Assembly (NCBI GenBank): GCA_013911975.1
Contig: JACESF010000035.1
Location: 1-40,918, forward strand
Length of the DNA stretch: 40,918 bases
Direction: 5' to 3'
Origin: Hyphomicrobiales bacterium
GTDB lineage: Bacteria; Pseudomonadota; Alphaproteobacteria; Rhizobiales; Xanthobacteraceae
The notes under the pieces were generated by a model. The model worked only from the letters and a program-made list of their open reading frames with translations. It was not told the DNA's origin and did not search any database. This document shows positions 17,240-26,358 of the stretch, in pieces. Position numbers and translations under genes: made by a program. How positions within the stretch are numbered: position 1 is the stretch's first letter; the number at the start of each line of letters is the position of its first letter.

Positions 17240-17454
17240 AACTGATGATCCGCCGGACGCCCGCCGGGGCGCTCTCCGCCTATGCGCCCAAGAAGGACCT
17301 GGAGGAGCCCATCGTGGACCGGGAGCGGGAGGAGCTCTGGGGCGGCTGGGTGAAGCTGAAGAACGGCTGGGTGTTCGCCCTGCCCGACATGCCCGCCGAC
17401 ACCCGCCTGCCCATCACCGTCACCGCCCGCAAGCTGGGCGGGGAGGAGGAGTGA
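17236..17454 (+). CDS. nifT: NifT/FixU small protein
   Basis: A 72-residue protein of the NifT/FixU family (function unclear; conserved in nif operons). MKLMIRRTPAGALSAYAPKKDLEE, then WGGWVKLKNGW and LPDMPADTRLPITVTARKL match the family. The start overlaps the nifZ stop and the end overlaps the SIR2-like gene by 4 bases (ATGA), so the three are probably translationally coupled. Confidence 0.93.
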   Translation: MKLMIRRTPAGALSAYAPKKDLEEPIVDREREELWGGWVKLKNGWVFALPDMPADTRLPITVTARKLGGEEE

Positions 17455-18338
17455 CCATGACCGCAGCCGTGCTCCAACGCCCCGCCGCCGCGCCCCTGCT
17501 CTCCGGCGAGGAGGCGCTGGCGCACCTGAAGGACATCTCGGCCTGGCTGAAGGCCGACCGGCTCATCCCCTATCTCGGCCCGGGCCTGCTGGCCGGCGAG
17601 ACGGCGGTGCCCCTCGGCCCGGAGGCGCTCGCCGCCGCCCTCAACCAGCGCCATCCCGCGCCGGGCCGCATCCGCACCAATCTGTGGTCGGTGGCCCAGT
17701 TCATCGAGCAGCGCCGCCACCGCAAGACGCTGGCCGCCTGGATGGGAGAGATCTTCGAGCCCCAGGTGGCGCCGACCCCGTTCCAGGCGTTCCTGGCGGG
17801 CCTGCGCCTGGGCCTCGTGGTGGACACCTGGTACGACGACAGCCTGCGCGCCGCCTTCGCCGCCTCCGGGCGCACGGACTGGGGCGAGGTGCAGGGCATC
17901 ACACGGGCGGGCGAGACGCGGGACATCTGGACCCGCGCCTACGACGCCACCGGCGCCCTCGCGGACGAACAGGCGCCCGGTGCCTGGACCACGCTGCTCT
18001 ACAAGCCCCACGGCGCCGTGCGCCCGGCGCGGAACTTCCTCGTGGCGGACAGCGACTATGTGGAGGTGATGACCGAGATCGACATCCAGTCGCCCATTCC
18101 TCCGCAGGTGCGCGAGCGGCGCGCCTTCCGGGGCTTCCTGTTCCTGGGCTGCCGCTTCCACGACCAGATGCTGCGCACCTATGCCCGGCAGATCATGAAG
18201 CGCTCGCGCGGCCCCCATTTCGCAGTGATGCCGGCGGACGCGCTCACCCGCAACGAGGCCCGCTTCCTCACCGAGCAGGAGATCGCGCTCATCGACCTGC
18301 CGCTCCCCGCCGCGCTCGACGCGCTGATGGCGGGCTGA
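17451..18338 (+). CDS. SIR2-like protein in the nif operon
   Basis: A 295-residue protein with SIR2_2-like features. An N-terminal LIPYLGPGLL segment sits where the GAG-type NAD loop is expected. KPHGA near residue 185 matches the SIR2 catalytic HG block. FRGFLFLGCRFHDQMLRTYAR matches the FLGYSxxDPxLR block near the C-terminus. I see no paired zinc-binding CxxC motifs, so it is not a classical zinc sirtuin. It starts 4 bases inside nifT and ends 3 bases before nifO, so it belongs to the nifB transcription unit. SIR2 proteins deacylate, ADP-ribosylate or hydrolyse NAD; which, if any, applies here is unknown. Confidence 0.75.
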   Translation: MTMTAAVLQRPAAAPLLSGEEALAHLKDISAWLKADRLIPYLGPGLLAGETAVPLGPEALAAALNQRHPAPGRIRTNLWSVAQFIEQRRHRKTLAAWMGEIFEPQVAPTPFQAFLAGLRLGLVVDTWYDDSLRAAFAASGRTDWGEVQGITRAGETRDIWTRAYDATGALADEQAPGAWTTLLYKPHGAVRPARNFLVADSDYVEVMTEIDIQSPIPPQVRERRAFRGFLFLGCRFHDQMLRTYARQIMKRSRGPHFAVMPADALTRNEARFLTEQEIALIDLPLPAALDALMAG

Positions 18339-18341
18339 GGC

Positions 18342-18770
18342 ATGGCGCGCGTGGTGTTCTACGGAAAGCCCACCTGCGGCGGCAATGCCCGCCAGCGGGC
18401 GCGGCTCGCGGCCTCCGGCCACGCGGTGGAGGCGCGCGACCTGTTCGCCCATCCCTGGAGCAGGACGGAACTGCTGGCCTTCCTCAGCGACCTGCCGCCC
18501 GCCGCCTGGTTCAACCGCTCGGCGCTGCGGGTGAAGAGCGGGGAGGTGGACCCCGACGCGCTCGACGCCGAGGCGGCCCTCGCCCTGCTGCTGGCGGACC
18601 CGCGCCTCATCCGCCGCCCGCTGCTGGAGATCGAGGGCCGGCACATCGCCGGGTGGGACGAGGTGTATCTCGACGCCCTCATCGGCCTCACGTCCGGCGC
18701 GGTGGCGCTGGGGGAAACCTGCGTCCATCCCAAGGGCCGGCGCTGCGCGGACCCGGAGATCCGGTCGTGA
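18342..18770 (+). CDS. nifO: NifO, ArsC/Spx-fold nitrogenase-associated protein
   Basis: A 142-residue thioredoxin-fold protein of the ArsC/Spx type, like NifO of Azotobacter. FYGKPTCGGNARQRARLAASGHAVEARDL places one N-terminal cysteine (C12) with no CxxC partner. LSDLPPAAWFNRSALRVKSGEVDPDALD and DPRLIRRPLLEIEGRHIAGWD are the conserved ArsC-family blocks. NifO has been linked to molybdenum partitioning between nitrogenase and nitrate reductase. The stop overlaps the GTG of the next gene (GTGA). Confidence 0.88.
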   Translation: MARVVFYGKPTCGGNARQRARLAASGHAVEARDLFAHPWSRTELLAFLSDLPPAAWFNRSALRVKSGEVDPDALDAEAALALLLADPRLIRRPLLEIEGRHIAGWDEVYLDALIGLTSGAVALGETCVHPKGRRCADPEIRS

Positions 18771-19291
18771 ACGCACCCCGCGCCGCTCCCGCCCGCGCGT
18801 CCTCCGGCGCCTGGCTGGACGGGCGCTATCACGACGACCTTCCCGCCGCCGCCGAGCGGGCCATCCGCATGGCCGGCCTGTGCTGGGAGGACGATGCGGG
18901 CGCCGAGCGCCTGCTGGCGGAAGCGGCCCGTCTGGCGCCGGGCCATCTGGCGGTGCTCATCGCCCGCTACCGGCACGCCTTCTACAAGCACCGCTTCGAG
19001 GAGGCCCTCGCCATGGCCGCGCAGGTGCTCGCCGCCGCCGCCCGGCGGCTCAACATCCCGGCCGACTGGCGCGCCGTGCGCCCCGGGGATGCCAGCTTCG
19101 CCTCCGACGACGCCCATGTTCGGTTCTGGATGTTCGTGCTCCAGGCCCATGGCTATGTGCTGCTGCGCCTCGGCCGGGAGGCGGAGGGCGAGGCCGCGCT
19201 GCGCCGCCTCGCGGATCTCGACGTGCGCGACCAGACCCGCACGCGCGTCCTGCTCCAGGCCATGGCAGCCCGCGCCGACGCGGAAGCGTGA
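18767..19291 (+). CDS. TPR-like nif-associated protein of unknown function
   Basis: A 174-residue soluble protein that looks all-helical. Residues about 35-95 (AERLLAEAARLAPGHLAVLIARYRHAFYKHRFEEALAMAAQVLAAAARRL) and 130-170 (LQAHGYVLLRLGREAEGEAALRRLADLD) look like tetratricopeptide helices. The GTG start overlaps the nifO stop by 4 bases and no in-frame ATG lies before residue 35. It is the last gene of the nifB unit and converges with the minus-strand gene 31 bases away. I do not recognise a named family; a scaffold or chaperone-like role is only a guess. Confidence 0.7.
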   Translation: MNAPRAAPARASSGAWLDGRYHDDLPAAAERAIRMAGLCWEDDAGAERLLAEAARLAPGHLAVLIARYRHAFYKHRFEEALAMAAQVLAAAARRLNIPADWRAVRPGDASFASDDAHVRFWMFVLQAHGYVLLRLGREAEGEAALRRLADLDVRDQTRTRVLLQAMAARADAEA

Positions 19292-19321
19292 CGCCGGAGG
19301 CCCAGCCCCCGGCGCACCGCC

Positions 19322-19912
19322 TCACACCGGCCGGTTCTCGCCGGGATCGCGGACCGGCCCCATGATGGCCAGCGCCTCCTCATAGGTGAGGAAGGGCCAG
19401 TTGGCGGAGAAACGGGCCGCCTTGTCGGCGAGGAAGTCCTGCTTGCCGGCCGTATCCAGCTTCTTCAGCTCGGTCTTGTCGATCTTCAGCAGGTCCAGCA
19501 GCTCGTTATAGGCAGTGGCTTCCTCGATGGGCAGGACATGGAAGGTGGCCCCGCCCAGCGCCAGCCGAAATTTCCGGTCCAGCGGGATGTTGTTGCAGAA
19601 GAGGAAGTATTTCCCCTCCGCCGATAGGGTCTCGCCCAGCACGTCCGCCAGGATGCCCGCATAGTCGAACGAGAGCAGGTAGGCGGCGAGGAAGGCGATG
19701 GCGGGCTCGCCTTCGCGGGTCACGCAGATCACCTGGTCCACCGCCAGTTCCGGCGGTCGCTTCTCCCCGGCGGTGGTTGGGGTGAATTTCAGGGCCAGCT
19801 CGCCGCGGAAGCCGAAGCGGCCCGGCTTGTGGGTCGGCCCCTTCAGGACCGGATTGAGAAGCCGCCCCTCGCTTTCCAGGCGGGCGAAGGCGGTGTGGTC
19901 GATGGCGGTCAT
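19322..19912 (-). CDS. Uncharacterised protein divergent from nifH
   Basis: A 196-residue soluble protein that I do not recognise. No signal peptide, membrane span or metal motif is visible (the single cysteine in FLFCNN is isolated). It has alternating alpha/beta character with blocks NPVLKGPTHKPGRFGFRGEL, VDQVICVTREGEPAIAFLAAYLLSFD and NWPFLTYEEALAIM. The start MTAIDHTAF is chosen as the first ATG with only a weak GAGAT ribosome site. Codon use resembles its nif neighbours. It is divergent from nifH across a 409-base gap containing two NifA sites and, about 37 bases before its own start, a degenerate -24/-12 element, so nitrogen-fixation-dependent expression is inferred. Confidence 0.75.
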   Translation of the reverse strand: MTAIDHTAFARLESEGRLLNPVLKGPTHKPGRFGFRGELALKFTPTTAGEKRPPELAVDQVICVTREGEPAIAFLAAYLLSFDYAGILADVLGETLSAEGKYFLFCNNIPLDRKFRLALGGATFHVLPIEEATAYNELLDLLKIDKTELKKLDTAGKQDFLADKAARFSANWPFLTYEEALAIMGPVRDPGENRPV

Positions 19913-19948
19913 GGGGCATCTCGCGCTGGTTCGGGTCCAGGCCCCGCT

Positions 19949-19963
19949 GCAAGTTCGGCGCCG
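19949..19963 (-). promoter_or_regulatory. Degenerate sigma-54-like promoter for the gene divergent from nifH
   Basis: Minus strand CGGCGC-CGAAC-TTGC. The -12 half is perfect, and GG of the -24 half is kept with correct spacing; T and CA of TGGCAC differ. The start codon is 37 bases downstream and a NifA site 63 bases upstream. Confidence 0.45.
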
Positions 19964-20025
19964 GGGCGCAAGCGATTGACTTTCCACGACCTTCCGCCCG
20001 CCCACCGACCGGGACGCGACAGGGA

Positions 20026-20041
20026 TGTCCGCTTCCGGACA
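20026..20041. promoter_or_regulatory. NifA upstream activator site 1 in the nifH intergenic region
   Basis: TGTCCGCTTCCGGACA, exact TGT-N10-ACA with a nearly palindromic interior (TCCG..CGGA). It is 183 bases from the nifH -24/-12 element and 63 bases from the divergent -24/-12-like element, so it may serve the divergent gene, nifH, or both. Confidence 0.8.
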
Positions 20042-20115
20042 CAGGTCCGACACGGCGGAATGGTCCCCGCGACACGCGACACGGACACCGGAAATCTCAC
20101 AGCGCTGTCGCGTTT

Positions 20116-20131
20116 TGTCAGGTTCGAGACA
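20116..20131. promoter_or_regulatory. NifA upstream activator site 2, nifH-proximal
   Basis: TGTCAGGTTCGAGACA, exact TGT-N10-ACA, 93 bases upstream of the nifH -24/-12 element, the usual distance for an enhancer site. Confidence 0.87.
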
Positions 20132-20169
20132 GCGGGATCCGGCGCCCAGGCCCCTCCGGGAAAACCAAA

Positions 20170-20191
20170 CAACTCATTGAATTGATTGATG
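20170..20191. promoter_or_regulatory. Possible IHF-binding region upstream of nifH
   Basis: An AT-rich island in a GC-rich gap, with two overlapping near-matches to the reverse IHF consensus YAAN4TTGATW (CAACTCATTGAAT and GAATTGATTGATG). It is placed between the proximal NifA site and the -24/-12 element, where IHF bends DNA in many nifH promoters. Motif evidence only. Confidence 0.4.
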
Positions 20192-20223
20192 TTTCCACGG
20201 CGCGAAAAGCGCCGCGCACCACT

Positions 20224-20238
20224 TGGCACGGCGGTTGC
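20224..20238 (+). promoter_or_regulatory. nifH promoter: sigma-54 promoter of nifHDK
   Basis: TGGCAC-GGCGG-TTGC, a perfect -24/-12 match, leaves an approximately 73-base leader before the nifH ATG. The rest of the 409-base gap 19913-20321 holds two NifA sites and an AT-rich island; no extra gene was seen. Confidence 0.94.
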
Positions 20239-20243
20239 GGTGA

Positions 20244-21221
<978 letters not shown>

Positions 21222-21233
21222 CACGAGAACCGT

Positions 21234-21254
21234 GGCCCGGCCGCGCGCCGGGCC
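21234..21254 (+). other. Stem-loop between nifH and nifD
   Basis: A perfect 7-bp stem, GGCCCGG / CCGGGCC, with a 7-base loop, 13 bases past the nifH stop. There is no T-run, so it is more likely an RNA-stability or processing element that raises nifH over nifDK transcript than a full terminator. Confidence 0.5.
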
Positions 21255-21288
21255 GCTCCCTTCCGGTCGCCAGAAGAGGTTGACTGCC

Positions 21289-22818
21289 ATGAGCCTCGAT
21301 TACGAAAACGACGGCGCGCTCCACGAGAAGATCATCGAGGACGTGCTGTCCGCCTATCCCGACAAGTTCGCCAAGCGCCGGCGCAAGCATCTCTCCGTGG
21401 CCAAGGGCATCGATGAAGCCGAGGCCGAGGCGCCCGCCGAGGGCGAGGAGAAGCTCCTCACCGAGTGCGACGTGAAGTCGAACATCAAGTCCATTCCGGG
21501 CGTCATGACCATCCGGGGCTGCGCCTATGCCGGCTCCAAGGGCGTGGTGTGGGGCCCGGTGAAGGACATGGTCCACATCTCCCACGGCCCGGTGGGCTGC
21601 GGGCAGTATTCGTGGTCCCAGCGCCGCAACTACTATATCGGCACGACGGGCATCGATACCTTCGTGACCATGCAGTTCACCTCCGACTTCCAGGAGAAGG
21701 ACATCGTCTTCGGCGGCGACAAGAAGCTGGACAAGGTGATCACCGAGATCGACCAGCTCTTCCCGCTCAACCACGGCGTCTCCATCCAGTCGGAATGCCC
21801 CATCGGCCTCATCGGCGACGATATCGAGGCGGTAGCGAAGAAGAAGAAGAAGGAAATCGGCAAGACCGTTGTGCCGGTGCGCTGCGAGGGCTTCCGCGGC
21901 GTGTCCCAGTCGCTGGGCCACCACATCGCCAACGACGCCATCCGCGACTGGGTGTTCGCCGCCCAGGAAGGCGAGATCGAGTTCGAGGCCACGCCCTACG
22001 ACGTGAACGTCATCGGCGACTACAATATCGGCGGCGACGCCTGGGCCTCCCGCATCCTGCTGGAGGAGATGGGCCTGCGCATCGTCGGCAACTGGTCGGG
22101 CGATGCGACCCTCGCCGAGATCGAGCGCGCGCCGAAGGCGAAGCTCAATCTCATCCATTGCTACCGGTCGATGAACTATATCTGCCGCTACATGGAAGAG
22201 AAGTATTCGATCCAGTGGATGGAATATAATTTCTTCGGCCCCTCCCAGATCGCTGCCTCGCTGCGCAAGATCGCGAAGTTCTTCGGCCCCGAGATCGAGG
22301 CGAAGGCGGAAGCGGTCATCGCCAAGTACCAGCCCCTGGTGGACGCGGTCGTCGCCAAGTACCGGCCCCGCCTCGAAGGCAAGACCGTGATGCTCTATGT
22401 CGGCGGCCTGCGCCCCCGCCACGTCATCACCGCCTATGAGGATCTGGGCATGGAGATCGCCGGGACGGGCTACGAATTCGCCCATAACGACGACTACCAG
22501 CGCACCGGCCATTACGTGAAGGACGGCACGCTCATCTATGACGACGTGACCGGCTACGAGCTGGAGAAGTTCATCGAGAAGATCCGCCCGGATCTGGTGG
22601 GCTCCGGCATCAAGGAAAAGTACCCGGTGCAGAAGATGGGCATCCCGTTCCGCCAGATGCATTCGTGGGACTATTCCGGCCCGTATCACGGCTATGACGG
22701 CTTCGCCATCTTCGCCCGCGACATGGACCTCGCCATCAACAATCCGGTCTGGGGCCTGTTCGACCCGCCCTGGAAGAAGAAGCCGCAGCCCGAGGGCTTC
22801 CTGGAAGCCGCCGAGTGA
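21289..22818 (+). CDS. nifD: NifD, nitrogenase MoFe protein alpha subunit
   Basis: A 509-residue subunit carrying FeMo-cofactor and half of the P-cluster. P-cluster ligands are C78 (GCAYAGSKG), C104 ([10 protein letters not shown]) and C170 ([12 protein letters not shown]). FeMo-co ligands are C291 (IHCYRSMNY) and H458 ([13 protein letters not shown]). These mark a Mo-type nitrogenase rather than VnfD/AnfD. The N-terminus is longer than in Azotobacter, with an acidic [13 protein letters not shown] stretch at about residues 42-54. The start is supported by AGAAGAGG nine bases upstream. nifK follows after 119 bases. Confidence 0.99.
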   Translation: MSLDYENDGALHEKIIEDVLSAYPDKFAKRRRKHLSVAKGIDEAEAEAPAEGEEKLLTECDVKSNIKSIPGVMTIRGCAYAGSKGVVWGPVKDMVHISHGPVGCGQYSWSQRRNYYIGTTGIDTFVTMQFTSDFQEKDIVFGGDKKLDKVITEIDQLFPLNHGVSIQSECPIGLIGDDIEAVAKKKKKEIGKTVVPVRCEGFRGVSQSLGHHIANDAIRDWVFAAQEGEIEFEATPYDVNVIGDYNIGGDAWASRILLEEMGLRIVGNWSGDATLAEIERAPKAKLNLIHCYRSMNYICRYMEEKYSIQWMEYNFFGPSQIAASLRKIAKFFGPEIEAKAEAVIAKYQPLVDAVVAKYRPRLEGKTVMLYVGGLRPRHVITAYEDLGMEIAGTGYEFAHNDDYQRTGHYVKDGTLIYDDVTGYELEKFIEKIRPDLVGSGIKEKYPVQKMGIPFRQMHSWDYSGPYHGYDGFAIFARDMDLAINNPVWGLFDPPWKKKPQPEGFLEAAE

Positions 22819-22820
22819 GC

Positions 22821-22844
22821 CCGGCCGCCTGATGGACCGGCCGG
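22821..22844 (+). other. Stem-loop between nifD and nifK
   Basis: A 7-bp stem, CCGGCCG / CGGCCGG, around a 10-base loop, 3 bases past the nifD stop. No T-run follows. Probably an RNA structure in the 119-base spacer; its function is unknown. Confidence 0.4.
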
Positions 22845-22937
22845 AGCGCGCAAGCCCGCGCCCCGGCCCCCTCGTGACACTCCGTTCCCACACGCGCGTG
22901 CCGCCGTATGGCGCGGCCGCCAGATGAGGATCAGACC

Positions 22938-24476
22938 ATGCCCCAATCCGCCGAACACGTGCTCGACCACGCCCCCCTGTTCCGCGAGCCCGAATACCAG
23001 GAGATGTTCGCCCGCAAGCGCGAGCAGTTCGAATGCCCCGCCTCCTCCGAGGCGGTGGAAGCCCAGCGCGAATATGCCAAGAGCTGGGACTACCGGGAGA
23101 AGAACCTCGCCCGCGAGGCGCTGGTGGTGAACCCCGCCAAGGCCTGCCAGCCGCTGGGCGCGGTGTTCGCCTCGGCCGGCTTCGAGAAGACCATGAGCTT
23201 CGTCCATGGCTCCCAGGGCTGCGTCGCCTATTACCGATCCCACCTCTCGCGCCACTTCAAGGAGCCGTCCTCGGTGGTCTCCTCCTCCATGACCGAGGAC
23301 GCGGCGGTGTTCGGCGGCCTCAACAACATGATCGACGGCCTCGCCAACACCTATTCGCTCTACGATCCCAAGATGATCGCCGTCTCCACCACCTGCATGG
23401 CGGAAGTCATCGGCGACGACCTGCATGCCTTCATCCAGAACGCCAAGGCCAAGGGCTCGGTGCCGCAGGATTACGACGTCCCCTTCGCCCACACGCCCGC
23501 CTTCGTGGGCAGCCACGTGGACGGCTACGACGCCATGATCAAGGGCATCCTGGAGCATTTCTGGAAGGACAAGGAGCGGGTCGCGGGCGAGGGGATCACC
23601 CTCATCCCCGGCTTCGACGGCTTCTGCGTGGGCAACAACCGCGAGCTGAAGCGGCTGCTGGACCTCATGGGGGTCGAGTATACCCTGCTCCAGGACGCCT
23701 CCGACACCTACGACACGCCGTCCGACGGCGAGTTCCGCATGTATTCGGGCGGCACCACGCTGGAGGACACCGCCGGGGCGCTGAACGCCAAGGCCACCGT
23801 GTCGCTGCAGAAATACTGCACCCGCAAGACCATGGACTATATCGCCGGGCACGGGCAGGAGACGGTGAGCCTGCACTATCCGCTGGGCGTGCGGGCCACC
23901 GACGAGCTGCTGTTCAAGATCTCCGAGCTGACCGGCAAGGACATCCCGGACGCCATCACCATGGAGCGTGGGCGCCTCATCGACGCCATGGCGGACAGCC
24001 AGTCCTGGCTGCACGGCAAGAAGTACGCGATCTTCGGTGACCCGGACGTGGTCTACGGCGTCACCCGCTTCATCCTGGAGACCGGCGGCGAGCCCATCCA
24101 TTGCCTTGCCACCAACGGCAACAAGCAGTGGGAAGAGGAGATGCAGGCCCTGCTCGCCTCCTCGCCCTTCGGCCGCGCCGGGCAGGTCTGGGCGGGCAAG
24201 GACCTCTGGCACCTGCGCTCGCTGCTCTTCACCGAGCCGGTGGACTTCGTGCTGGGCAATTCCTACGCGAAGTATCTGGAGCGCGACACGGGCATCCCGC
24301 TGATCCGCACCGCCTTCCCGATCTTCGACCGCCACCACCATCACCGCTTCCCGCTGATGGGCTACCAGGGCGGCCTGCGCTTCCTGACGACGCTGCTCGA
24401 CAAGATCTTCGACAAGCTCGACCAGGACACCAACACCCCGGCCAAGACCGACTATTCGTTCGATCTCACGCGGTAA
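22938..24476 (+). CDS. nifK: NifK, nitrogenase MoFe protein beta subunit
   Basis: A 512-residue subunit completing the alpha2beta2 MoFe protein. P-cluster ligands are C70 ([10 protein letters not shown]), C95 ([11 protein letters not shown]) and C153 ([12 protein letters not shown]). The conserved [15 protein letters not shown] motif lies near the C-terminus. The extended N-terminus (about 65 residues before the first cysteine) is the NifK type that wraps the alpha subunit. The start [10 protein letters not shown] follows GAGGA. Confidence 0.99.
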   Translation: MPQSAEHVLDHAPLFREPEYQEMFARKREQFECPASSEAVEAQREYAKSWDYREKNLAREALVVNPAKACQPLGAVFASAGFEKTMSFVHGSQGCVAYYRSHLSRHFKEPSSVVSSSMTEDAAVFGGLNNMIDGLANTYSLYDPKMIAVSTTCMAEVIGDDLHAFIQNAKAKGSVPQDYDVPFAHTPAFVGSHVDGYDAMIKGILEHFWKDKERVAGEGITLIPGFDGFCVGNNRELKRLLDLMGVEYTLLQDASDTYDTPSDGEFRMYSGGTTLEDTAGALNAKATVSLQKYCTRKTMDYIAGHGQETVSLHYPLGVRATDELLFKISELTGKDIPDAITMERGRLIDAMADSQSWLHGKKYAIFGDPDVVYGVTRFILETGGEPIHCLATNGNKQWEEEMQALLASSPFGRAGQVWAGKDLWHLRSLLFTEPVDFVLGNSYAKYLERDTGIPLIRTAFPIFDRHHHHRFPLMGYQGGLRFLTTLLDKIFDKLDQDTNTPAKTDYSFDLTR

Positions 24477-24500
24477 GGGCCGTTGCAGCATCTCCGTTCC

Positions 24501-24606
24501 GTCATGGCCGGGCTTGTCCCGGCCATCCACGGGGCGCCGCCTGCGGAAGGCTCGGTCGGCGCTCAGACGGTTGGCCGTGGATGCCCGGGTCAAGCCCGGG
24601 CATGAC
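24501..24606. repeat. Palindromic repeat element between nifK and nifE
   Basis: Two inverted 31-base arms (24501-24531 and 24576-24606) match at 28 of 31 positions around a 44-base centre. Each arm is itself a hairpin with a 9-bp stem (ATGGCCGGG/CCCGGCCAT and ATGCCCGGG/CCCGGGCAT). Two of the differences between arms form a compensatory G-C to C-G swap inside the stem. It has the form of REP/BIME-type dispersed repeats common in rhizobia and relatives. Confidence 0.8.
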
Positions 24607-24654
24607 GCGGAGAGGGGGCGGCCAGGGTCGCCGACAAGCCCTTGACGACTCCAC

Positions 24655-24674
24655 GGTGCGGGCATCCCCGCACC
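24655..24674 (+). other. Stem-loop upstream of nifE
   Basis: An 8-bp perfect stem, GGTGCGGG / CCCGCACC, with a CATC loop, 46 bases before the nifE start. There is no T-run and no -24/-12 element nearby, so nifE probably depends on readthrough from nifH. Confidence 0.35.
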
Positions 24675-24719
24675 GGCTGACACGCACTCCATTCTGGAGA
24701 CCTGCCGGAGGCGCGGACC

Positions 24720-26348
24720 ATGCTGAAGGACAAGATCGCGGACGTCTTCAACGAGCCCGGTTGCGACAAGAACCAGGCGAAGGACGCCAAGGCCCGCAAG
24801 AAGGGCTGCGCGAAGCCGCTCACCCCGGGCGCGGCGGCAGGCGGCTGCGCATTCGACGGGGCGAAGATCGTGCTCCAGCCCGTGACCGACGTGGCCCATC
24901 TCATCCATGCGCCGCTCGCGTGCGAGGGCAACAGTTGGGACAATCGGGGCGCGGGCTCCTCGGGCTCGGACCTGTGGCGGCGCTCCTTCACCACCGACCT
25001 CACCGAGCTCGACATCGTCATGGGCCAGGGCGAGCGCAAGCTCTACAAGGCGGTGCGCGAGATTGCCCAGGCGTTCAATCCCCCGGCCATCTTCGTCTAT
25101 TCCACCTGCGTCACGGCGCTGATCGGCGACGACATTGAGGCGGTGTGCAAGGCGGCCTCGGCCAAATATGGCCTGCCCGTGGTGCCGGTGAACGCGCCCG
25201 GCTTCGTGGGCTCGAAGAATCTCGGCAACAAGCTGGCGGGCGAGGCGCTGCTCGACCACGTCATCGGCACCCATGAGCCGGACGATGCGGGCCCCACCGA
25301 CATCAACATCCTGGGCGAGTTCAACCTGTCCGGCGAGTTCTGGACGGTGAAGCCGCTGTTCGAGGCGCTGGGCATCCGCATCCGCGCCTGCGTCCCCGGC
25401 GATGCGTGCTATCTCGACATCGCGGGCGCCCACACCGCGCGCGTGACCATGATGGAATGCTCCACCGCGCTCATCAATCTCGCCCGCAAGATGGAGGAGC
25501 GCTGGGGCATCCCCTTCTTCGAGGGGTCCTTCTACGGCATCTCCGACACCTCGGACGCCCTGCGCCAGACCGCGCGCCTTCTGGTCTCGCGCGGCGCCGA
25601 CGCGTCGCTCCTCGACCGCACCGAGGCGCTGATCGCGCGGGAGGAGGCCCTCGCCTGGGCGAAGATGGAGGCCTACCGGCCGCGGCTCGAAGGCAAGCGC
25701 GTGCTGCTCAATACCGGGGGCGTGAAGTCCTGGTCGGTGGTGGCCGCGCTCCAGGAGATCGGCATCGAGATCGTCGGCACCTCGGTGAAGAAGTCCACGG
25801 ACGAGGACAAGGCGCGCATCAAGCAGCTCCTCAAGGACGAGAACCACATGTTCGAATCCATGGCCCCGCGCGACCTCTACGCCATGCTCGCCGCCAACAA
25901 GGCGGACATCATGCTCTCGGGGGGGCGCACCCAGTTCATCGCGCTGAAGGCCAAGATGCCCTGGCTCGACATCAACCAGGAGCGCCATTTCCCCTATGCC
26001 GGCTATGACGGGATGGTGGAGCTGGTGAAGCGCATCGCCCTCGCCATCGAGAATCCCGTCTGGGCGCAGGTGCGCGCCGACGCGCCCTGGGACAAGGACG
26101 GCAAGCTTCTTCCTGATCACACCCCCAAAAGCCCTCTCCCGCTTGCGGGGGAGGGTTGGGAGGGGGCACGGACCGGGAGCAACGCCTCCGTCGTCTCGCT
26201 GAACGGCGCGCCTTTCCCCCTCCCCGGCCCTCCCCCGCAAGCGGGAGAGGGGGCGACGACGAGCGGTGGAGAAGCCGACCCCCATTACCTCGCCCATCAC
26301 CGCAGGAAGTTCGCCGGCGCGGGCGCCGACGACCTGGCCGAATGCTGA
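24720..26348 (+). CDS. nifE: NifE, FeMo-co assembly scaffold subunit
   Basis: A 542-residue NifD-like subunit of the NifEN scaffold, on which NifB-co matures to FeMo-co. The N-terminus has FNEPGC15, KGC30 and AGGC43AFDGAKI, followed by HAPLACEGNSWDNRG and [16 protein letters not shown]. The GGVKSWSVVAALQEIGIEIVGTSVKKST and MPWLDINQERHFPYAGYDGM blocks are characteristic. Typical NifE would end near residue 465-475; here about 65 residues follow APWDKDGKLLPD. Most of that tail is encoded by a palindromic repeat (26132-26251) read as a Pro/Gly-rich linker (LPLAGEGWEG...FPLPGPPPQAGEG). The tail is therefore probably not ancestral. Confidence 0.95.
   Translation: MLKDKIADVFNEPGCDKNQAKDAKARKKGCAKPLTPGAAAGGCAFDGAKIVLQPVTDVAHLIHAPLACEGNSWDNRGAGSSGSDLWRRSFTTDLTELDIVMGQGERKLYKAVREIAQAFNPPAIFVYSTCVTALIGDDIEAVCKAASAKYGLPVVPVNAPGFVGSKNLGNKLAGEALLDHVIGTHEPDDAGPTDINILGEFNLSGEFWTVKPLFEALGIRIRACVPGDACYLDIAGAHTARVTMMECSTALINLARKMEERWGIPFFEGSFYGISDTSDALRQTARLLVSRGADASLLDRTEALIAREEALAWAKMEAYRPRLEGKRVLLNTGGVKSWSVVAALQEIGIEIVGTSVKKSTDEDKARIKQLLKDENHMFESMAPRDLYAMLAANKADIMLSGGRTQFIALKAKMPWLDINQERHFPYAGYDGMVELVKRIALAIENPVWAQVRADAPWDKDGKLLPDHTPKSPLPLAGEGWEGARTGSNASVVSLNGAPFPLPGPPPQAGEGATTSGGEADPHYLAHHRRKFAGAGADDLAEC
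26132..26251. repeat. Palindromic repeat element inside the nifE coding sequence
   Basis: Inverted arms of 35 and 36 bases (26132-26166 and 26216-26251) are identical over their outer 24 bases, CCCTCTCCCGCTTGCGGGGG and on. Each arm contains its own CTCCCGC..GCGGGGGAG hairpin. The span is 120 bases, exactly 40 codons, so the reading frame of nifE stays open through it. This kind of element is dispersed in many alphaproteobacteria. Confidence 0.8.
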
Positions 26349-26358
26349 GGAGGGCGCC

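Noticed and set aside
24501..26251. CRISPR array from repeated palindromes
   Set aside because: Only two unrelated inverted-repeat elements, no regular direct repeats with unique spacers, and no cas genes.
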